Notes: generated by a model not told the origin, from the sequence alone. Counted from the stretch's first letter, positions 53,089-62,480 are shown. The stretch: 64,000 nucleotides of DNA from Flagellimonas sp. S3867 (GCF_014698935.1 NZ_JACVMN010000003.1:62001-126000), one strand, 5' to 3'. Program-made: numbers and translations.

Positions 53089-54501
53089 ATGACACTCACA
53101 GTTGTTTTGGTGATTTTATACATAATGGTGGCACTTACCATGGTTATCGGTATTTTGGTCAATGGCGCTAGGCCTTCAAAGACCTTGGCTTGGCTTTTGG
53201 CCATCTTTACAATACCCGTTGGAGGGATAATCCTCTATCTATTGTTGGGGAGAAATAGAAGGAAAAACAAGATACTTAGGAAAAAACAAGCTGCTTTTAG
53301 TAGGGTGAAAACACAGCTCCCAACTGAAATGCTAAAAGAAAATGACAGGCATGGTAGGGTGATGAGCTTGATAAATAAAAATTGCAGATTCCCGCCAACA
53401 TTCCAAAACTCTGCTGTTTTGCTGAAAGATGGTAAAACCACTTTCGAATCTATTTTTAAGGCATTGGAAGGTGCTTCCAGCTATATCTATCTGCAGTACT
53501 ACATTTTTGAGGATGGCGAATTGGCGGATCGACTTTTGAACCTATTTCGGTCAAAAATAAATGAAGGTGTCAAAGTACGAATGATCTATGACAGCATCGG
53601 AAGTTACACCTTGAGTAAAAAATATGTAAATGCATTAAAATCCATCGGAGTGGAAGTTTATCCTTTTCTTCCCTTTCGGTTCGATTATTTTCTTTCTTCC
53701 CTCAACTACCGAAACCATAGAAAAATCATTATTGTTGATGGAATCCAAGGGTTTACCGGAGGTATTAATATTTCAGATAAGTACCTTAGGGGTGATCCAA
53801 ACCTTGGCACTTGGCACGATATGCACTTGCAGCTTATCGGCCCTGCTGTAAAACAGTTGGAGGAAGTTTTCATTGCTGATTGGTATTTGGTGGCTGAGCA
53901 ACAGTTACAAATTGGGAGTTATGTTGAAAATGGAGCGTCCAAAAGTAGTGGGGACAAGGTTGTTCAGATAGTTTCCAGTGGTCCCGAAGATGATTTCCCC
54001 AACATTCAACAGGTATATTTTGAAATGATTAATGACGCCAAGGATTACTTGTATATCACAAATCCGTATATCATTCCCGGTAACGAAATATTGTTGGCAT
54101 TACAGACAGCATCCTTAAGTGGGGTTGACGTTCGAATATTGGTCTCGGAACATTCAGATAGTAATTTGGTGGGCTGGACCGTTCGTTCTTATTTTGAGCC
54201 CTTGTTAAAAGCGGGAATCCGTTTATTTCTTTTTCCCGATGGTTTCTTGCATAGCAAGGTCTTGGTGAGTGATGATGCTATTGCTTCCATTGGTACCGCC
54301 AATATCGATGTGCGCAGTTTTGAGCACAATTTTGAGGTTAATGCGTTGATTTATGACGAGAGTTTTTCAAAACAATTAAAAACAGATTTTCTACAAGATT
54401 GCTCTAGAAGCAAAGAACTCATCTTTTTTGAACACAACCAAAGGTCTTGGGCTACAAGGCTCAAGGAAGGTACGGCCAGGATTTTCAGTCCCATTCTGTA
54501 A
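53089..54501 (+). CDS. cls: Cardiolipin synthase (phospholipase D family)
   Basis: 470 residues from the ATG at 53089; a further in-frame ATG at 53017 would overlap the CRP/FNR-type site and adds no membrane signal. Two N-terminal membrane helices (VVLVILYIMVALTMVIGILV, TLAWLLAIFTIPVGGIILYL) are followed by two HKD motifs, NHRKIIIVDGIQGFTGG and FLHSKVLVSDDAIASIGTAN. It joins two phosphatidylglycerol molecules into cardiolipin at the inner membrane. Confidence 0.94.
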   Translation: MTLTVVLVILYIMVALTMVIGILVNGARPSKTLAWLLAIFTIPVGGIILYLLLGRNRRKNKILRKKQAAFSRVKTQLPTEMLKENDRHGRVMSLINKNCRFPPTFQNSAVLLKDGKTTFESIFKALEGASSYIYLQYYIFEDGELADRLLNLFRSKINEGVKVRMIYDSIGSYTLSKKYVNALKSIGVEVYPFLPFRFDYFLSSLNYRNHRKIIIVDGIQGFTGGINISDKYLRGDPNLGTWHDMHLQLIGPAVKQLEEVFIADWYLVAEQQLQIGSYVENGASKSSGDKVVQIVSSGPEDDFPNIQQVYFEMINDAKDYLYITNPYIIPGNEILLALQTASLSGVDVRILVSEHSDSNLVGWTVRSYFEPLLKAGIRLFLFPDGFLHSKVLVSDDAIASIGTANIDVRSFEHNFEVNALIYDESFSKQLKTDFLQDCSRSKELIFFEHNQRSWATRLKEGTARIFSPIL

Positions 54502-55501
54502 CACTTTCTTCAGGCAACAATTCATTAGCACACTTTTCTCCACTGGCCCATGAGTCAATATTTTCAAATGTGGTTTGCGCAATATTCTGTATGGCTTCGG
54601 TGGTCATAAACGCTTGGTGCGGCGTAAGGAGGACATTTGACAAAGAAATCAATTTTTTCAACCTTTCATCTGTGATGCCACTCTGCGAATTATCTTTAAA
54701 GAATACCCCTTTTTCTCTTTCGTAAACATCGGTTCCATAGGCAGCGATTTGATTGTTTTCCAATGCTTCTATCAATGCATCGGTATGGACAATTGCACCT
54801 CGGGCCGTGTTGATCAGTACCGTATTTGGTTTCATCAAAGCCAGGGTCTTTTTATTAATAAGGTCATAAGTTAGGTTGGTCAAAGGAACATGTAAACTGA
54901 TAATATCAGAATGGGAACATAGTGTTTCCAAATCAGTATATTTTATGGCATACTGATCTATCAAATTGGGGTTTTGCTCAACGTCGTATGCCAAAATATC
55001 ACAACCAAAACCATGTATGATCTTGCACATCACCGTGCCTATGTTTCCTGTGCCAATAATTCCCACCGTCTTTCCTTTGAGGTCGAAACCCATTAGATTG
55101 CTCTGCAGAAAGTTATAGGCATGTACTTGATTGTTGGCATTGACGATTTTCCGATTGAGCGCCAAAAGCAGGGTAACGGCATGTTCGGCAATGGCGTAAG
55201 GAGAATAATCGGGGACATTGGCCACTTTCAACTTATATTTTTGAGCGGTCTTTAGTTGAACATTATTATACCCTGTGGAGCGCAAAGAGATAAATTTCAC
55301 CTCCAGACCTTTTAGGGTTTCCAGAACAATGGATGAAGCATCGTCCCCAGAAAAAATGGAAATAGCCTTATAGCCAACAGATTTAAAAGCCGTATCCAAG
55401 TTCAATGCTTCTTTGAGGTATGTCACTTCATGTCGACCATTGTTGGCACGTTCCAAAAATGGAATTTCAAAATCTTTTGCACTATAAACCAATACTTTCA
55501 T
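54485..55501 (-). CDS. D-2-hydroxyacid dehydrogenase (D-lactate dehydrogenase-like)
   Basis: 338 residues. The NAD-binding motif is GIIGTGNIGTVMCK. The catalytic Arg is in RSTGYNNV or INTARGAIV, and the His in LTPHQAFMT. The LDHA-like features ISLHVPLTNLTYDLINKKTL and YGTDVYEREKGVFF are typical of fermentative D-lactate dehydrogenases. It overlaps the end of cls by 17 nt on the opposite strand. Confidence 0.92.
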   Translation of the reverse strand: MKVLVYSAKDFEIPFLERANNGRHEVTYLKEALNLDTAFKSVGYKAISIFSGDDASSIVLETLKGLEVKFISLRSTGYNNVQLKTAQKYKLKVANVPDYSPYAIAEHAVTLLLALNRKIVNANNQVHAYNFLQSNLMGFDLKGKTVGIIGTGNIGTVMCKIIHGFGCDILAYDVEQNPNLIDQYAIKYTDLETLCSHSDIISLHVPLTNLTYDLINKKTLALMKPNTVLINTARGAIVHTDALIEALENNQIAAYGTDVYEREKGVFFKDNSQSGITDERLKKLISLSNVLLTPHQAFMTTEAIQNIAQTTFENIDSWASGEKCANELLPEESVTEWD

Positions 55502-56153
55502 GGTCTTCGTCCTTAGTTTCCTTTCTGAAAATTATATCCTGCTCTTCGAGCGCAAAAACAATCAGTTTAATATACTCCTCCACGGTCTTTTCAATATTAA
55601 TGGGGTCGGTAATATCGATTGCACCTCTCCAAATAAGTTCTCTTTCCTTATCAACACAAATACAGTATAAAGAAGTTTCTGCGTGGTATACGGTGTATTT
55701 ATCGTAATAATCGGTTTCGTAATATATGGGCTGATATTCTAGGTAATCATCCCTGAATTTTCCGTAGAGACCATCTATTTCCGACATACGCTTTCGAAAC
55801 TTTGTAAAATCCTCAGAGCCTATAACTTTGGTGAAAAGAATTGCATCAAAATCTTTGTCCAATAATTGCTGTTCCACATCATCGAGTTCTTCTTCGGATT
55901 TGGCCGAATTGGTAAAGGAAACATCAAAAAGGTCGACACTGCGCATGGCCTCAACATCCCTTTTTCTAAACTCACGTCTAAGTTTGGTCTCAAAATCGAT
56001 TCTGGCATCTTCATTTTGGGTCATACCCACAATAAGTACTTTGCTCGCGTCGAAGATAACATAGTCCGGGTTTTTCCAATTGCTCACCAACTGTGTGGAA
56101 GCACAGCTGCTTAATAGCAAAATGATCAGTCCGAGTGAAAGTAAATTTCTCAT
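55482..56153 (-). CDS. Lipoprotein of unknown function
   Basis: 223 residues. Signal and lipobox LGLIILLLSSCAST. The N-terminal part (VSNWKNPDYVIFDASKVLIVGM) and the acidic middle recall periplasmic DUF4136-type proteins, but I cannot confirm the family. Its stop overlaps the start of the dehydrogenase gene by 20 nt, so both are probably co-transcribed. Confidence 0.75.
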   Translation of the reverse strand: MRNLLSLGLIILLLSSCASTQLVSNWKNPDYVIFDASKVLIVGMTQNEDARIDFETKLRREFRKRDVEAMRSVDLFDVSFTNSAKSEEELDDVEQQLLDKDFDAILFTKVIGSEDFTKFRKRMSEIDGLYGKFRDDYLEYQPIYYETDYYDKYTVYHAETSLYCICVDKERELIWRGAIDITDPINIEKTVEEYIKLIVFALEEQDIIFRKETKDEDHESIGL

Positions 56154-56169
56154 GATGTTCCATTTAGTG

Positions 56170-56613
56170 TTAATTGAGCAATCTTTTTTGCTTTTGTGAT
56201 TTCATGATCTTGGACAATAAAGCGAACAATTTTTTCTTAAGATTTCTATAGTCCACAAGATATTGATGGGCATCATTGGTTAGATCATTGTGAGTTTCCA
56301 TATAGGCCTTCTCCATTTTTATTTGATCAACATCATCTATCATTATTTGCAATAATCTTTCATGTGCTTGTACCTGGGCAACCAATTTTACAAGCTGTTT
56401 TTCGTGATCTAAAAGATTGTTTACCAACTTTTTGCTTTCTCCGAAAATACTCTTATCCGTAAGTTGAAGGGTGTATGATTTAACCAAGCCGTTCAAAAAC
56501 ATTTGTTCATCGGCACAAAAGTGCAATTCGGACAACCAATCCAAAGAGGCTCTGTGCATCTCGTCTGCACTCAGCCATTCAGCATAACTATATCTTTTGT
56601 TTATTTTTTTCAT
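56170..56613 (-). CDS. Small helical-bundle protein A
   Basis: 147 residues, almost all helical, no signal peptide. RASLDWLSELHFCADEQMFLNGLVKSYTL (part: WLSELHFCADEQMFLNGL) recurs in related form in the gene at 56729 (LKWKSQFLLMDDELLFINRLLNSY). A coiled coil follows (KKLVNNLLDHEKQLVKLVAQ). The two genes look like diverged duplicates. Family not recognised. Confidence 0.7.
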   Translation of the reverse strand: MKKINKRYSYAEWLSADEMHRASLDWLSELHFCADEQMFLNGLVKSYTLQLTDKSIFGESKKLVNNLLDHEKQLVKLVAQVQAHERLLQIMIDDVDQIKMEKAYMETHNDLTNDAHQYLVDYRNLKKKLFALLSKIMKSQKQKRLLN

Positions 56614-56728
56614 TTCGTTTAAGATTAACTTTAGTTCTTTTTCAGGGTATTCTTAAAACAGTATTTCGACATATAATCTGACTTCAATCTAATGTAGTCC
56701 AATAAGCTCGGATGAAGAATGACAAAAA

Positions 56729-57172
56729 TCAGTTGTTTGGCTTGTTTTTTCTTAAAATGCCACCAGCGTAATTGAAGATTTCCAGTTTTAGGTTTTGAAA
56801 ATCCTCAATGCACGACATAACTTCTGCTTCAATAACTTCATGTTCCATTTGATAGGCTTTTTCGCACGATTTGCCCAAGCATTCCATAACCCCACCAAGC
56901 TCACTTTCGTGTATGATCAAGCATGATTTGATTTTATCTATGTTATCCTCAGTTTTTTTTATTCTTGATTTGTAATCCATTAGCCGCTCAAATAGATTTG
57001 GAGTTTTTGGCTCAAAAACATAAGAGTTCAGCAGTCGATTTATAAAAAGTAACTCATCATCCATCAACAGGAATTGGGATTTCCATTTTAAGGATTCCCA
57101 GTGCAGTTTTTCCATTTTTTTTTCTTGGTCTGTTTTTATCAAAGAATTTTTCATTGCTATGTGCTTTGTCAC
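56729..57172 (-). CDS. Small helical-bundle protein B (paralogue of A)
   Basis: 147 residues; an ATG at 57154 is an alternative start. Predicted all-alpha. The shared order W-x-S-x-F-x3-D-E-x2-F-x-N-x-L-x2-S-Y and the following heptads link it to the gene at 56170. A TGA-N6-TCA palindrome (57202-57213) lies 30 nt upstream. Function unknown; position suggests stress physiology. Confidence 0.7.
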   Translation of the reverse strand: MTKHIAMKNSLIKTDQEKKMEKLHWESLKWKSQFLLMDDELLFINRLLNSYVFEPKTPNLFERLMDYKSRIKKTEDNIDKIKSCLIIHESELGGVMECLGKSCEKAYQMEHEVIEAEVMSCIEDFQNLKLEIFNYAGGILRKNKPNN

Positions 57173-57201
57173 AATTTAAAGTATTGTCCAACTGCATAAA
57201 A

Positions 57202-57213
57202 TGATGTGCATCA
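57202..57213. promoter_or_regulatory. CRP/FNR-type site TGATGTGCATCA
   Basis: A perfect palindrome between the divergent helical-bundle gene B and hsp20. Confidence 0.5.
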
Positions 57214-57291
57214 ATGTCATTTGCCCAGCTTAAAATTGTTTCGAGATCAACATCCCAGATTGTTTTTTATTGAAGCCTGTTGTTTAGGGGT

Positions 57292-57303
57292 TGACCTAGA
57301 TCA
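57292..57303. promoter_or_regulatory. CRP/FNR-type site TGACCTAGATCA before hsp20
   Basis: Centred 77 nt before the hsp20 ATG. Its 13-mer GACCTAGATCATT recurs exactly, inverted, at 61924-61936. Confidence 0.55.
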
Positions 57304-57374
57304 TTTCGGAGTGGGGGTTACGCGCTTAATTTTGACCTAGTAAAATGAATCGTATAACCTTAAAAATCAGTATT

Positions 57375-57839
57375 ATGTCATTAGTAAAATTTAAGAGAAG
57401 ACCTTTTAGAGATCTTATATCATCGGATTTTTTTGATATGGATGATTTCTTTGACAATCGCATGTGGGATAGCGACTTATTGCGTGGCCGTTTTTGGAAC
57501 GGAAAAACCATTGATCCTGCAATGAACATTAAAGAAACAGATGAAAATTTTGAAATTGAATTGGCGGCCCCTGGGTTCGGCAAAAAGGATTTCAATGTAA
57601 CAATTGACAACGGGTGTCTCAATATTTCAGCGGAAAAATCAACCTCTGAAGAAGAAAAAGATGAAACCTATACCCGAAGGGAATTTAGCTATGATTCTTT
57701 TGAACGTTCACTACAGCTTCCTGAAAGTGTAAAACAGGAAGAGGTAAAAGCAAAATACGACGATGGTATCCTTAGCTTTCAATTGACTAAAAAAGAAGAG
57801 GCAAAAAAACAGAAACCAAAGGTGATCGAGGTTTCGTAG
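57375..57839 (+). CDS. Hsp20/alpha-crystallin family small heat shock protein
   Basis: 154 residues from the ATG at 57375 (MSLVKFKRR); an ATG at 57345 is also in frame. The alpha-crystallin domain runs from PAMNIKETDENFEIELAAPG to KAKYDDGILSFQLTKKEE, with the C-terminal IxV-type KVIEV anchor. An ATP-independent holdase. A strong terminator follows. Confidence 0.95.
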   Translation: MSLVKFKRRPFRDLISSDFFDMDDFFDNRMWDSDLLRGRFWNGKTIDPAMNIKETDENFEIELAAPGFGKKDFNVTIDNGCLNISAEKSTSEEEKDETYTRREFSYDSFERSLQLPESVKQEEVKAKYDDGILSFQLTKKEEAKKQKPKVIEVS

Positions 57840-57857
57840 CTGACCATTATTTAAAGA

Positions 57858-57910
57858 GACCCCTGTTACTACAAAGCAACAATACCCCTGCTTTTGTGAC
57901 AGGGGTTTTT
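57858..57910 (+). terminator. Strong terminator after hsp20
   Basis: GACCCCTGTTACTACAAAGC pairs with GCTTTTGTGACAGGGGT, followed by TTTTT. Confidence 0.85.
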
Positions 57911-58177
57911 ATTCGGTTTAAATTGGTTATGGTATGCAGTTGTACAATGGTGTATTAAAGAGGATATGATTAATGTCATATGCAAATACCGCACAACCAT
58001 ATATATTTGGGAGATTTCAACACCAAACCGGTCTAACCTCATAGATAATAAATGAAACTTTGCCACCCTTCAAAGTTTCAGGTGAATCGAATATATATCC
58101 AAAAGCAGGGGATTACATCTGCCAAGACTGAACGGTCAAGGACGAGTGAGTAAGCCGTTGTATCTAAAACTTTTGTA
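57911..58177 (+). promoter_or_regulatory. Upstream region of the LOV kinase gene
   Basis: No gene seen. It contains TGATTAATGTCA (57967-57978), another TGA-N6-TCA palindrome, and a hairpin GAAACTTTG/CAAAGTTTC at about 58052-58079. Confidence 0.45.
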
Positions 58178-60430
58178 ATGAGCGAGCTTGATTTCAAGAA
58201 GCGAAATGTCCATAAAACTCCACTGAAAGACATCGCGAAAGAGAAACTAAAAAAGGCCATTATTCAAATGAACACCGAAAATATGTTGGAAGCAGAGAAC
58301 GGTGTGCTGGATGCGGTGGACAATGGTATTGTAATCGCAGATGCAAATTTGGATAGTTTTCCCATTATATATGCAAACAAGGCTTTTGAAAGAATCACCG
58401 GCTATAAGTTGAAGGAAGTCTTGGGCAGAAATTGCAATTTTCTGCAAAGCGACGATAGGCACCAAAAAGAAATAGAGACCATTCGAAGATCTCTTGTAGC
58501 AGGGAAATCTTGTAATGTAACACTTCGCAACTATAAAAAAAACGGTTCCATGTTTTGGAACGAGTTGACTATAACCCCTATAAAGAACAAAAAAGGGGAG
58601 CTTACCCATTTCATAGGTTTTCAAAATGATATCACCCAGAAAAAGAAACTAGAACTTTTAAGAAAGGCGAAAAGCGATATCCTGGAAATGGTAGTTAAAA
58701 AAAGCGCATTAACCCAAATTGTACAAGCAATACAGCAAACTCTTGAACAACAAATACCAGGAGCGATTGTGGCGATAATGATAGCTGACCGGAAAAAAAG
58801 AATTTTATCAGAAATCAATGCGCCAAGACTTTCCAAGGGATTGATCACCACCATTTTGAAAAGTGTTCCCATAAAACCTGATTTCTGTTGTTGTGCCACT
58901 GCCGCCTATAGTAAGAAAAGAGTGATTCAACAAAATATTGAAGAAGAACTCACATGGCAAAAATATATCGATGTTGTCAAAGAGAGTGAACTGAAATCTT
59001 GTTGGTCTTATCCTATATTGGATGTTAATGATGGGATTTTAGGAGTGTTGACCGTTTTTCACCAAAACTCCAAATCTCCAGCCAAAACAGATGAAGAATT
59101 AATTTGGGAGATGACAAACTTGTTCAGCTTGGCCATTGAGCAAATGAGAATGAGAGAACAGCTGGAAGCTAACCTTGTAGAGCTTTCATCTTACTCAAAA
59201 GGTTTGGAAAAGAAGGTGAAAAAACGGACTAAAGACCTTAACAAGGCAGTTTTGGACCTAGAAGTGACCAATATTGAACTTGTCGGACAGACCAACGAAG
59301 CAAAAGCTGCCGAGCTAAGGGCAGAGACCAACGAGGCCATTTTGATGGCGATCATTAAAAAATTTCCAAAAGGGGCCATTTTGCTGGTCGATGACCAAAT
59401 GCAAATCCAATTTATGGAAGGCACAGAGTTGAAGGATGTACAACAGCAGGTAAGCATTTCCCAAAAAATTAAAATTGACGAGTTAGAAGGATTTTCATCA
59501 CAGCGAAAGGAACTTTTTATCAATCATGTGCAGCGTACCTTAAATGGGGAGCATTTAAGTTTTGAAACAGAATATCGTAGAATTCCATATGCCATTAATA
59601 CAACCCCACTTTCAATCTATAATGGAAACATAACCCATGCGCTTTTTGTTTTGCTGAATATCACCGACCGAAAACAAATTGAAGGAAAAATGCTCCAAAA
59701 CTTGGATAGGGAAAAGGAATTGAGTGATCTCAAATCACGGTTTATAAGTACCGCTTCACATGAATTTAGGACGCCTTTGAGTGTAATACTTTCTTCATCC
59801 ACCCTCATTGAAAAGCAAAATCAACCAGGAATGGAAGATAGGAGGTTGAAACATTTAAACAGGATAAAGTCCAATGTCCAACATTTGGTAACGGTATTGA
59901 ACGATTTCCTTTCGTTAAGTAAATTGGAGGAAGGAAAGACCATAGCCCGACCTGAGTGGTTCAATCTAGTTGATTTTTCAAAATCAATGCTGGACCAAAT
60001 GGTACTCAGCAAGAAAGAAGGGCAAATTATTGCATTTGAGCATGACACTGCCAAGGTACCCGTGCACTTGGATAGTAAACTCATGCGACATATTCTTTTA
60101 AACCTTCTTGGTAATGCCATTAAATATTCCGAAGAGGGTCAAAAGATTCTCTTGAAAATCCAAGAGAATGGCCAACAGGTATCCATAGAAGTAACGGATG
60201 AGGGTATAGGTATACCGCTCAACGAACAACAACATCTTTTTCAACGTTTTTTTAGGGCAAAAAACAGTTTGAATATCGCAGGAACCGGTTTAGGACTTCA
60301 TATTGTAAAACAATATGTTGAACTCATGAAGGGAACCTTAAATTTTGAAAGCATGAAAAATAAAGGAAGCACATTTACAGTGACTTTTCCTAAAAACACC
60401 CAAGAAAATGAAAAAAGTACTAGTAATTGA
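58178..60430 (+). CDS. LOV-domain (blue-light-type) histidine kinase with GAF and PAS domains
   Basis: 750 residues. The first PAS domain (about 45-160) has the LOV flavin-binding motif GRNCNFLQ with Cys86 as the adduct-forming residue, plus NYKKNGSMFWNELTITPI and HFIGFQNDIT, all LOV hallmarks. A GAF-like domain follows (about 180-330), then a coiled coil (EKKVKKRTKDLNKAVLDLEV), a second PAS domain, HisKA with His528 (STASHEFRTPLS) and HATPase (LLGNAIKYSE, DEGIGIP, GTGLGLHIV). No membrane segment. It overlaps the receiver-CRP gene by 23 nt, a strong sign that this is its partner. It is probably a blue-light or redox sensor acting through the flavin. Confidence 0.93.
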   Translation: MSELDFKKRNVHKTPLKDIAKEKLKKAIIQMNTENMLEAENGVLDAVDNGIVIADANLDSFPIIYANKAFERITGYKLKEVLGRNCNFLQSDDRHQKEIETIRRSLVAGKSCNVTLRNYKKNGSMFWNELTITPIKNKKGELTHFIGFQNDITQKKKLELLRKAKSDILEMVVKKSALTQIVQAIQQTLEQQIPGAIVAIMIADRKKRILSEINAPRLSKGLITTILKSVPIKPDFCCCATAAYSKKRVIQQNIEEELTWQKYIDVVKESELKSCWSYPILDVNDGILGVLTVFHQNSKSPAKTDEELIWEMTNLFSLAIEQMRMREQLEANLVELSSYSKGLEKKVKKRTKDLNKAVLDLEVTNIELVGQTNEAKAAELRAETNEAILMAIIKKFPKGAILLVDDQMQIQFMEGTELKDVQQQVSISQKIKIDELEGFSSQRKELFINHVQRTLNGEHLSFETEYRRIPYAINTTPLSIYNGNITHALFVLLNITDRKQIEGKMLQNLDREKELSDLKSRFISTASHEFRTPLSVILSSSTLIEKQNQPGMEDRRLKHLNRIKSNVQHLVTVLNDFLSLSKLEEGKTIARPEWFNLVDFSKSMLDQMVLSKKEGQIIAFEHDTAKVPVHLDSKLMRHILLNLLGNAIKYSEEGQKILLKIQENGQQVSIEVTDEGIGIPLNEQQHLFQRFFRAKNSLNIAGTGLGLHIVKQYVELMKGTLNFESMKNKGSTFTVTFPKNTQENEKSTSN

Positions 60431-61487
60431 AGATCATCAAGATGTTCGTGAGAACACCATTGAAATTTTGGAGTTGGCAAATTACGTGGTTACAGCTGCC
60501 GAAAATGGAAAAATTGGGATCCAACGTGCAAAAGAATGGCTTCCCGATATAATAATTAGTGACATTATGATGCCCGAAATGGATGGGTACGATGTTCTAA
60601 CGGCCTTGTCACATGATGAACAAACCGCAGCCATTCCCTTCATATTTTTGACCGCCAAAGATGAAAAGGGTGATATGAGAAAAGGAATGAGTCTTGGAGC
60701 CGATGACTACCTTTTTAAACCTTTTGAAGCACAAGAGTTGCTCGATGCTATACAAACACGACTGAGAAAATCAGATTTTCTTCAGCAAAAGTTCTCTAAA
60801 ACTGCCATTGGTGTAAACCACTTTTTTAAGGAAGCTTCGACCTATTTGGGAATAGAGTTGTTGTCCAAAGACAGAAAGCATCAGGAATTTAAAAATCGGG
60901 AAGAAATTTATCAAGAAGGTGATGCTGCACACCATCTTTATTTTATCCAAGAAGGTAACGTAAAGATTTTTAGGGTCACCGAAAGTGGAAAGGAGATGGT
61001 GACCGGAATGTACGGTCAGGGTGATTTTATAGGTCAACTTTCGCTTTTGAACAGTGATGGCACCTATCTGGATACGGCGATTGCCTTGGAGCATGCAAAA
61101 GTGATGAGCATTCCAAAGGAAGATTTCACCAAACTGGTGTACAAAGATCGAGAGGTTTCCAATAAGTTTTTGGATATCATTTCCAACAATATGATTCATT
61201 TACAGGAACAATTGGTGGATGTTGCCTATTCCACTGTTAAGCAACGCACGGCAAGGGCCTTGCTGGAACTTCATGAAAAAGGTTTCATAGCAGATAAGGA
61301 AAAAACAAGGCCAGGAGTTGAAATACTCCGTGAAGATTTGGCCGGAATGATTGGTACCGCTAAGGAGACAACTATTAGGGCAATAACCGATTTTAGGGAG
61401 CAAGGATTGGTGGGTGTCGGTAAAAAAAGAAAACTGGTCTTATTGAACAAAAATAGATTGAAGCGCATTGCCGAATTTGGCAATTGA
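60408..61487 (+). CDS. Receiver-CRP/FNR fusion transcription regulator
   Basis: 359 residues. The receiver (1-125) has EDHQD, IIISDIMMPEMDGYD and LFKPFEAQE. A cyclic-nucleotide-binding-like barrel follows (about 150-270: EEIYQEGDAAHHLYFIQEGN, MYGQGDFIGQLSLLN), then a CRP-type helix-turn-helix (about 285-350: ILREDLAGMIGTAKETTIRA). The barrel lacks the full R-x-A-x-V cAMP phosphate-binding motif (TYLDTAIALEHAKV), so it probably does not bind cAMP. Phosphorylation by the LOV kinase would control binding to TGA-N6-TCA sites nearby (inference). Confidence 0.93.
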   Translation: MKKVLVIEDHQDVRENTIEILELANYVVTAAENGKIGIQRAKEWLPDIIISDIMMPEMDGYDVLTALSHDEQTAAIPFIFLTAKDEKGDMRKGMSLGADDYLFKPFEAQELLDAIQTRLRKSDFLQQKFSKTAIGVNHFFKEASTYLGIELLSKDRKHQEFKNREEIYQEGDAAHHLYFIQEGNVKIFRVTESGKEMVTGMYGQGDFIGQLSLLNSDGTYLDTAIALEHAKVMSIPKEDFTKLVYKDREVSNKFLDIISNNMIHLQEQLVDVAYSTVKQRTARALLELHEKGFIADKEKTRPGVEILREDLAGMIGTAKETTIRAITDFREQGLVGVGKKRKLVLLNKNRLKRIAEFGN

Positions 61488-61497
61488 CACAAACAAA

Positions 61498-61521
61498 AAC
61501 AGGGAGCCTAAGCTCCCTGTT
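61498..61521. terminator. Terminator after the receiver-CRP gene
   Basis: AACAGGGAGC-CTAA-GCTCCCTGTT, a perfect 10-bp stem 11 nt past the stop. Confidence 0.75.
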
Positions 61522-62052
61522 CTCTATGAATAAATCAAATCTCTCATCAATACAAAAACCAAACGTTTACAAAATTTTATCACTAAAACTCAATAATCAA
61601 ATAGCTGTCATATCGAAAGAATCAATCTATCCAATCTGGTAATTGCCGCCTTGCGACAACAACGACCATTTTCATTGTTTCCTTAAAAGAGACCGGAATA
61701 CCGAAGTGCTCCGGTCTCAGTGCAGGCGTTGCATCCATCTTATCACTACTTATTTTTAATTTTCAGTGGCCTGCAGAACAGGCGGAAAACTAAATGGGTG
61801 ATACAATTTTTGTTTTGCCCACTAAACCCTGAAATTATTGCTAACTCCATGGTCCTTACCAATACTTTATGCTTGAGAACGTATAATTATGGCGCTAAGA
61901 TATGTCCATACTTCATAGCACGGAATGATCTAGGTCATTCCACCACAAATATTTTATAAGTAAACAATAGGCCTCAATGGCGATATCTGATACATATCAT
62001 TAAAAATGACCGTGGGGTAGGTTATTTTTGTTGACACATTAATACTTTGGTT
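61522..62052. promoter_or_regulatory. Intergenic region with hairpin and two CRP/FNR-type sites
   Basis: No protein gene I can support. GAGACCGGA/TCCGGTCTC at 61689-61718 is a strong hairpin that could end a small RNA or act as terminator. TGATCTAGGTCA (61926-61937) and TGATACATATCA (61988-61999) are palindromic CRP/FNR-type sites 116 and 54 nt before the next ATG. Confidence 0.5.
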
Positions 62053-62457
62053 ATGTTGAATTCAGAAAAAATAGGCAACGAATTTTACCAAAATTTGGGT
62101 AAATTGTATTACGCCATGGCCATGACAGATGGAATAGTAAGACCATCAGAAGTTAGAAGGTTGCGCAAGTATGTACGTCAGCATTGGTTGGATATAGATG
62201 GGATGGAAGATGAGTTTGGCACAGATTCCGCTTTTCAAATAGAAATTGTTTTTGATTGGTTACAAAATGAAGAAAAGGAGGGAAACGAATATTTTTCGGA
62301 CTTTGCAGAGTTTTACAAAGATCAGCCCAAAAAATTTGGTCCTAAGGTCAGAAAGCTAATTATAGAGACAGCAGATTCCATTGCTTCCTCGTTTGCGGGC
62401 AAGAACAAGTCTGAAATAGAATTTTTACAACAGTTGAAAGATCTTTTGGGTAATTGA
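62053..62457 (+). CDS. Small unknown protein (TerB-like helical?)
   Basis: 134 residues from the ATG at 62053. Helical, with KLYYAMAMTDGIVRPSEVRRL near the N terminus, a pattern like the first repeat of TerB/DjlA-type proteins (A-x-A-DG-x-V-x3-E-x3-L), and a C-terminal helix pair. No signal peptide. It is preceded by two TGA-N6-TCA sites and followed closely by deoC. Family assignment is tentative. Confidence 0.65.
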   Translation: MLNSEKIGNEFYQNLGKLYYAMAMTDGIVRPSEVRRLRKYVRQHWLDIDGMEDEFGTDSAFQIEIVFDWLQNEEKEGNEYFSDFAEFYKDQPKKFGPKVRKLIIETADSIASSFAGKNKSEIEFLQQLKDLLGN

Positions 62458-62480
62458 TCAACATCACCATAAAAAATCAC

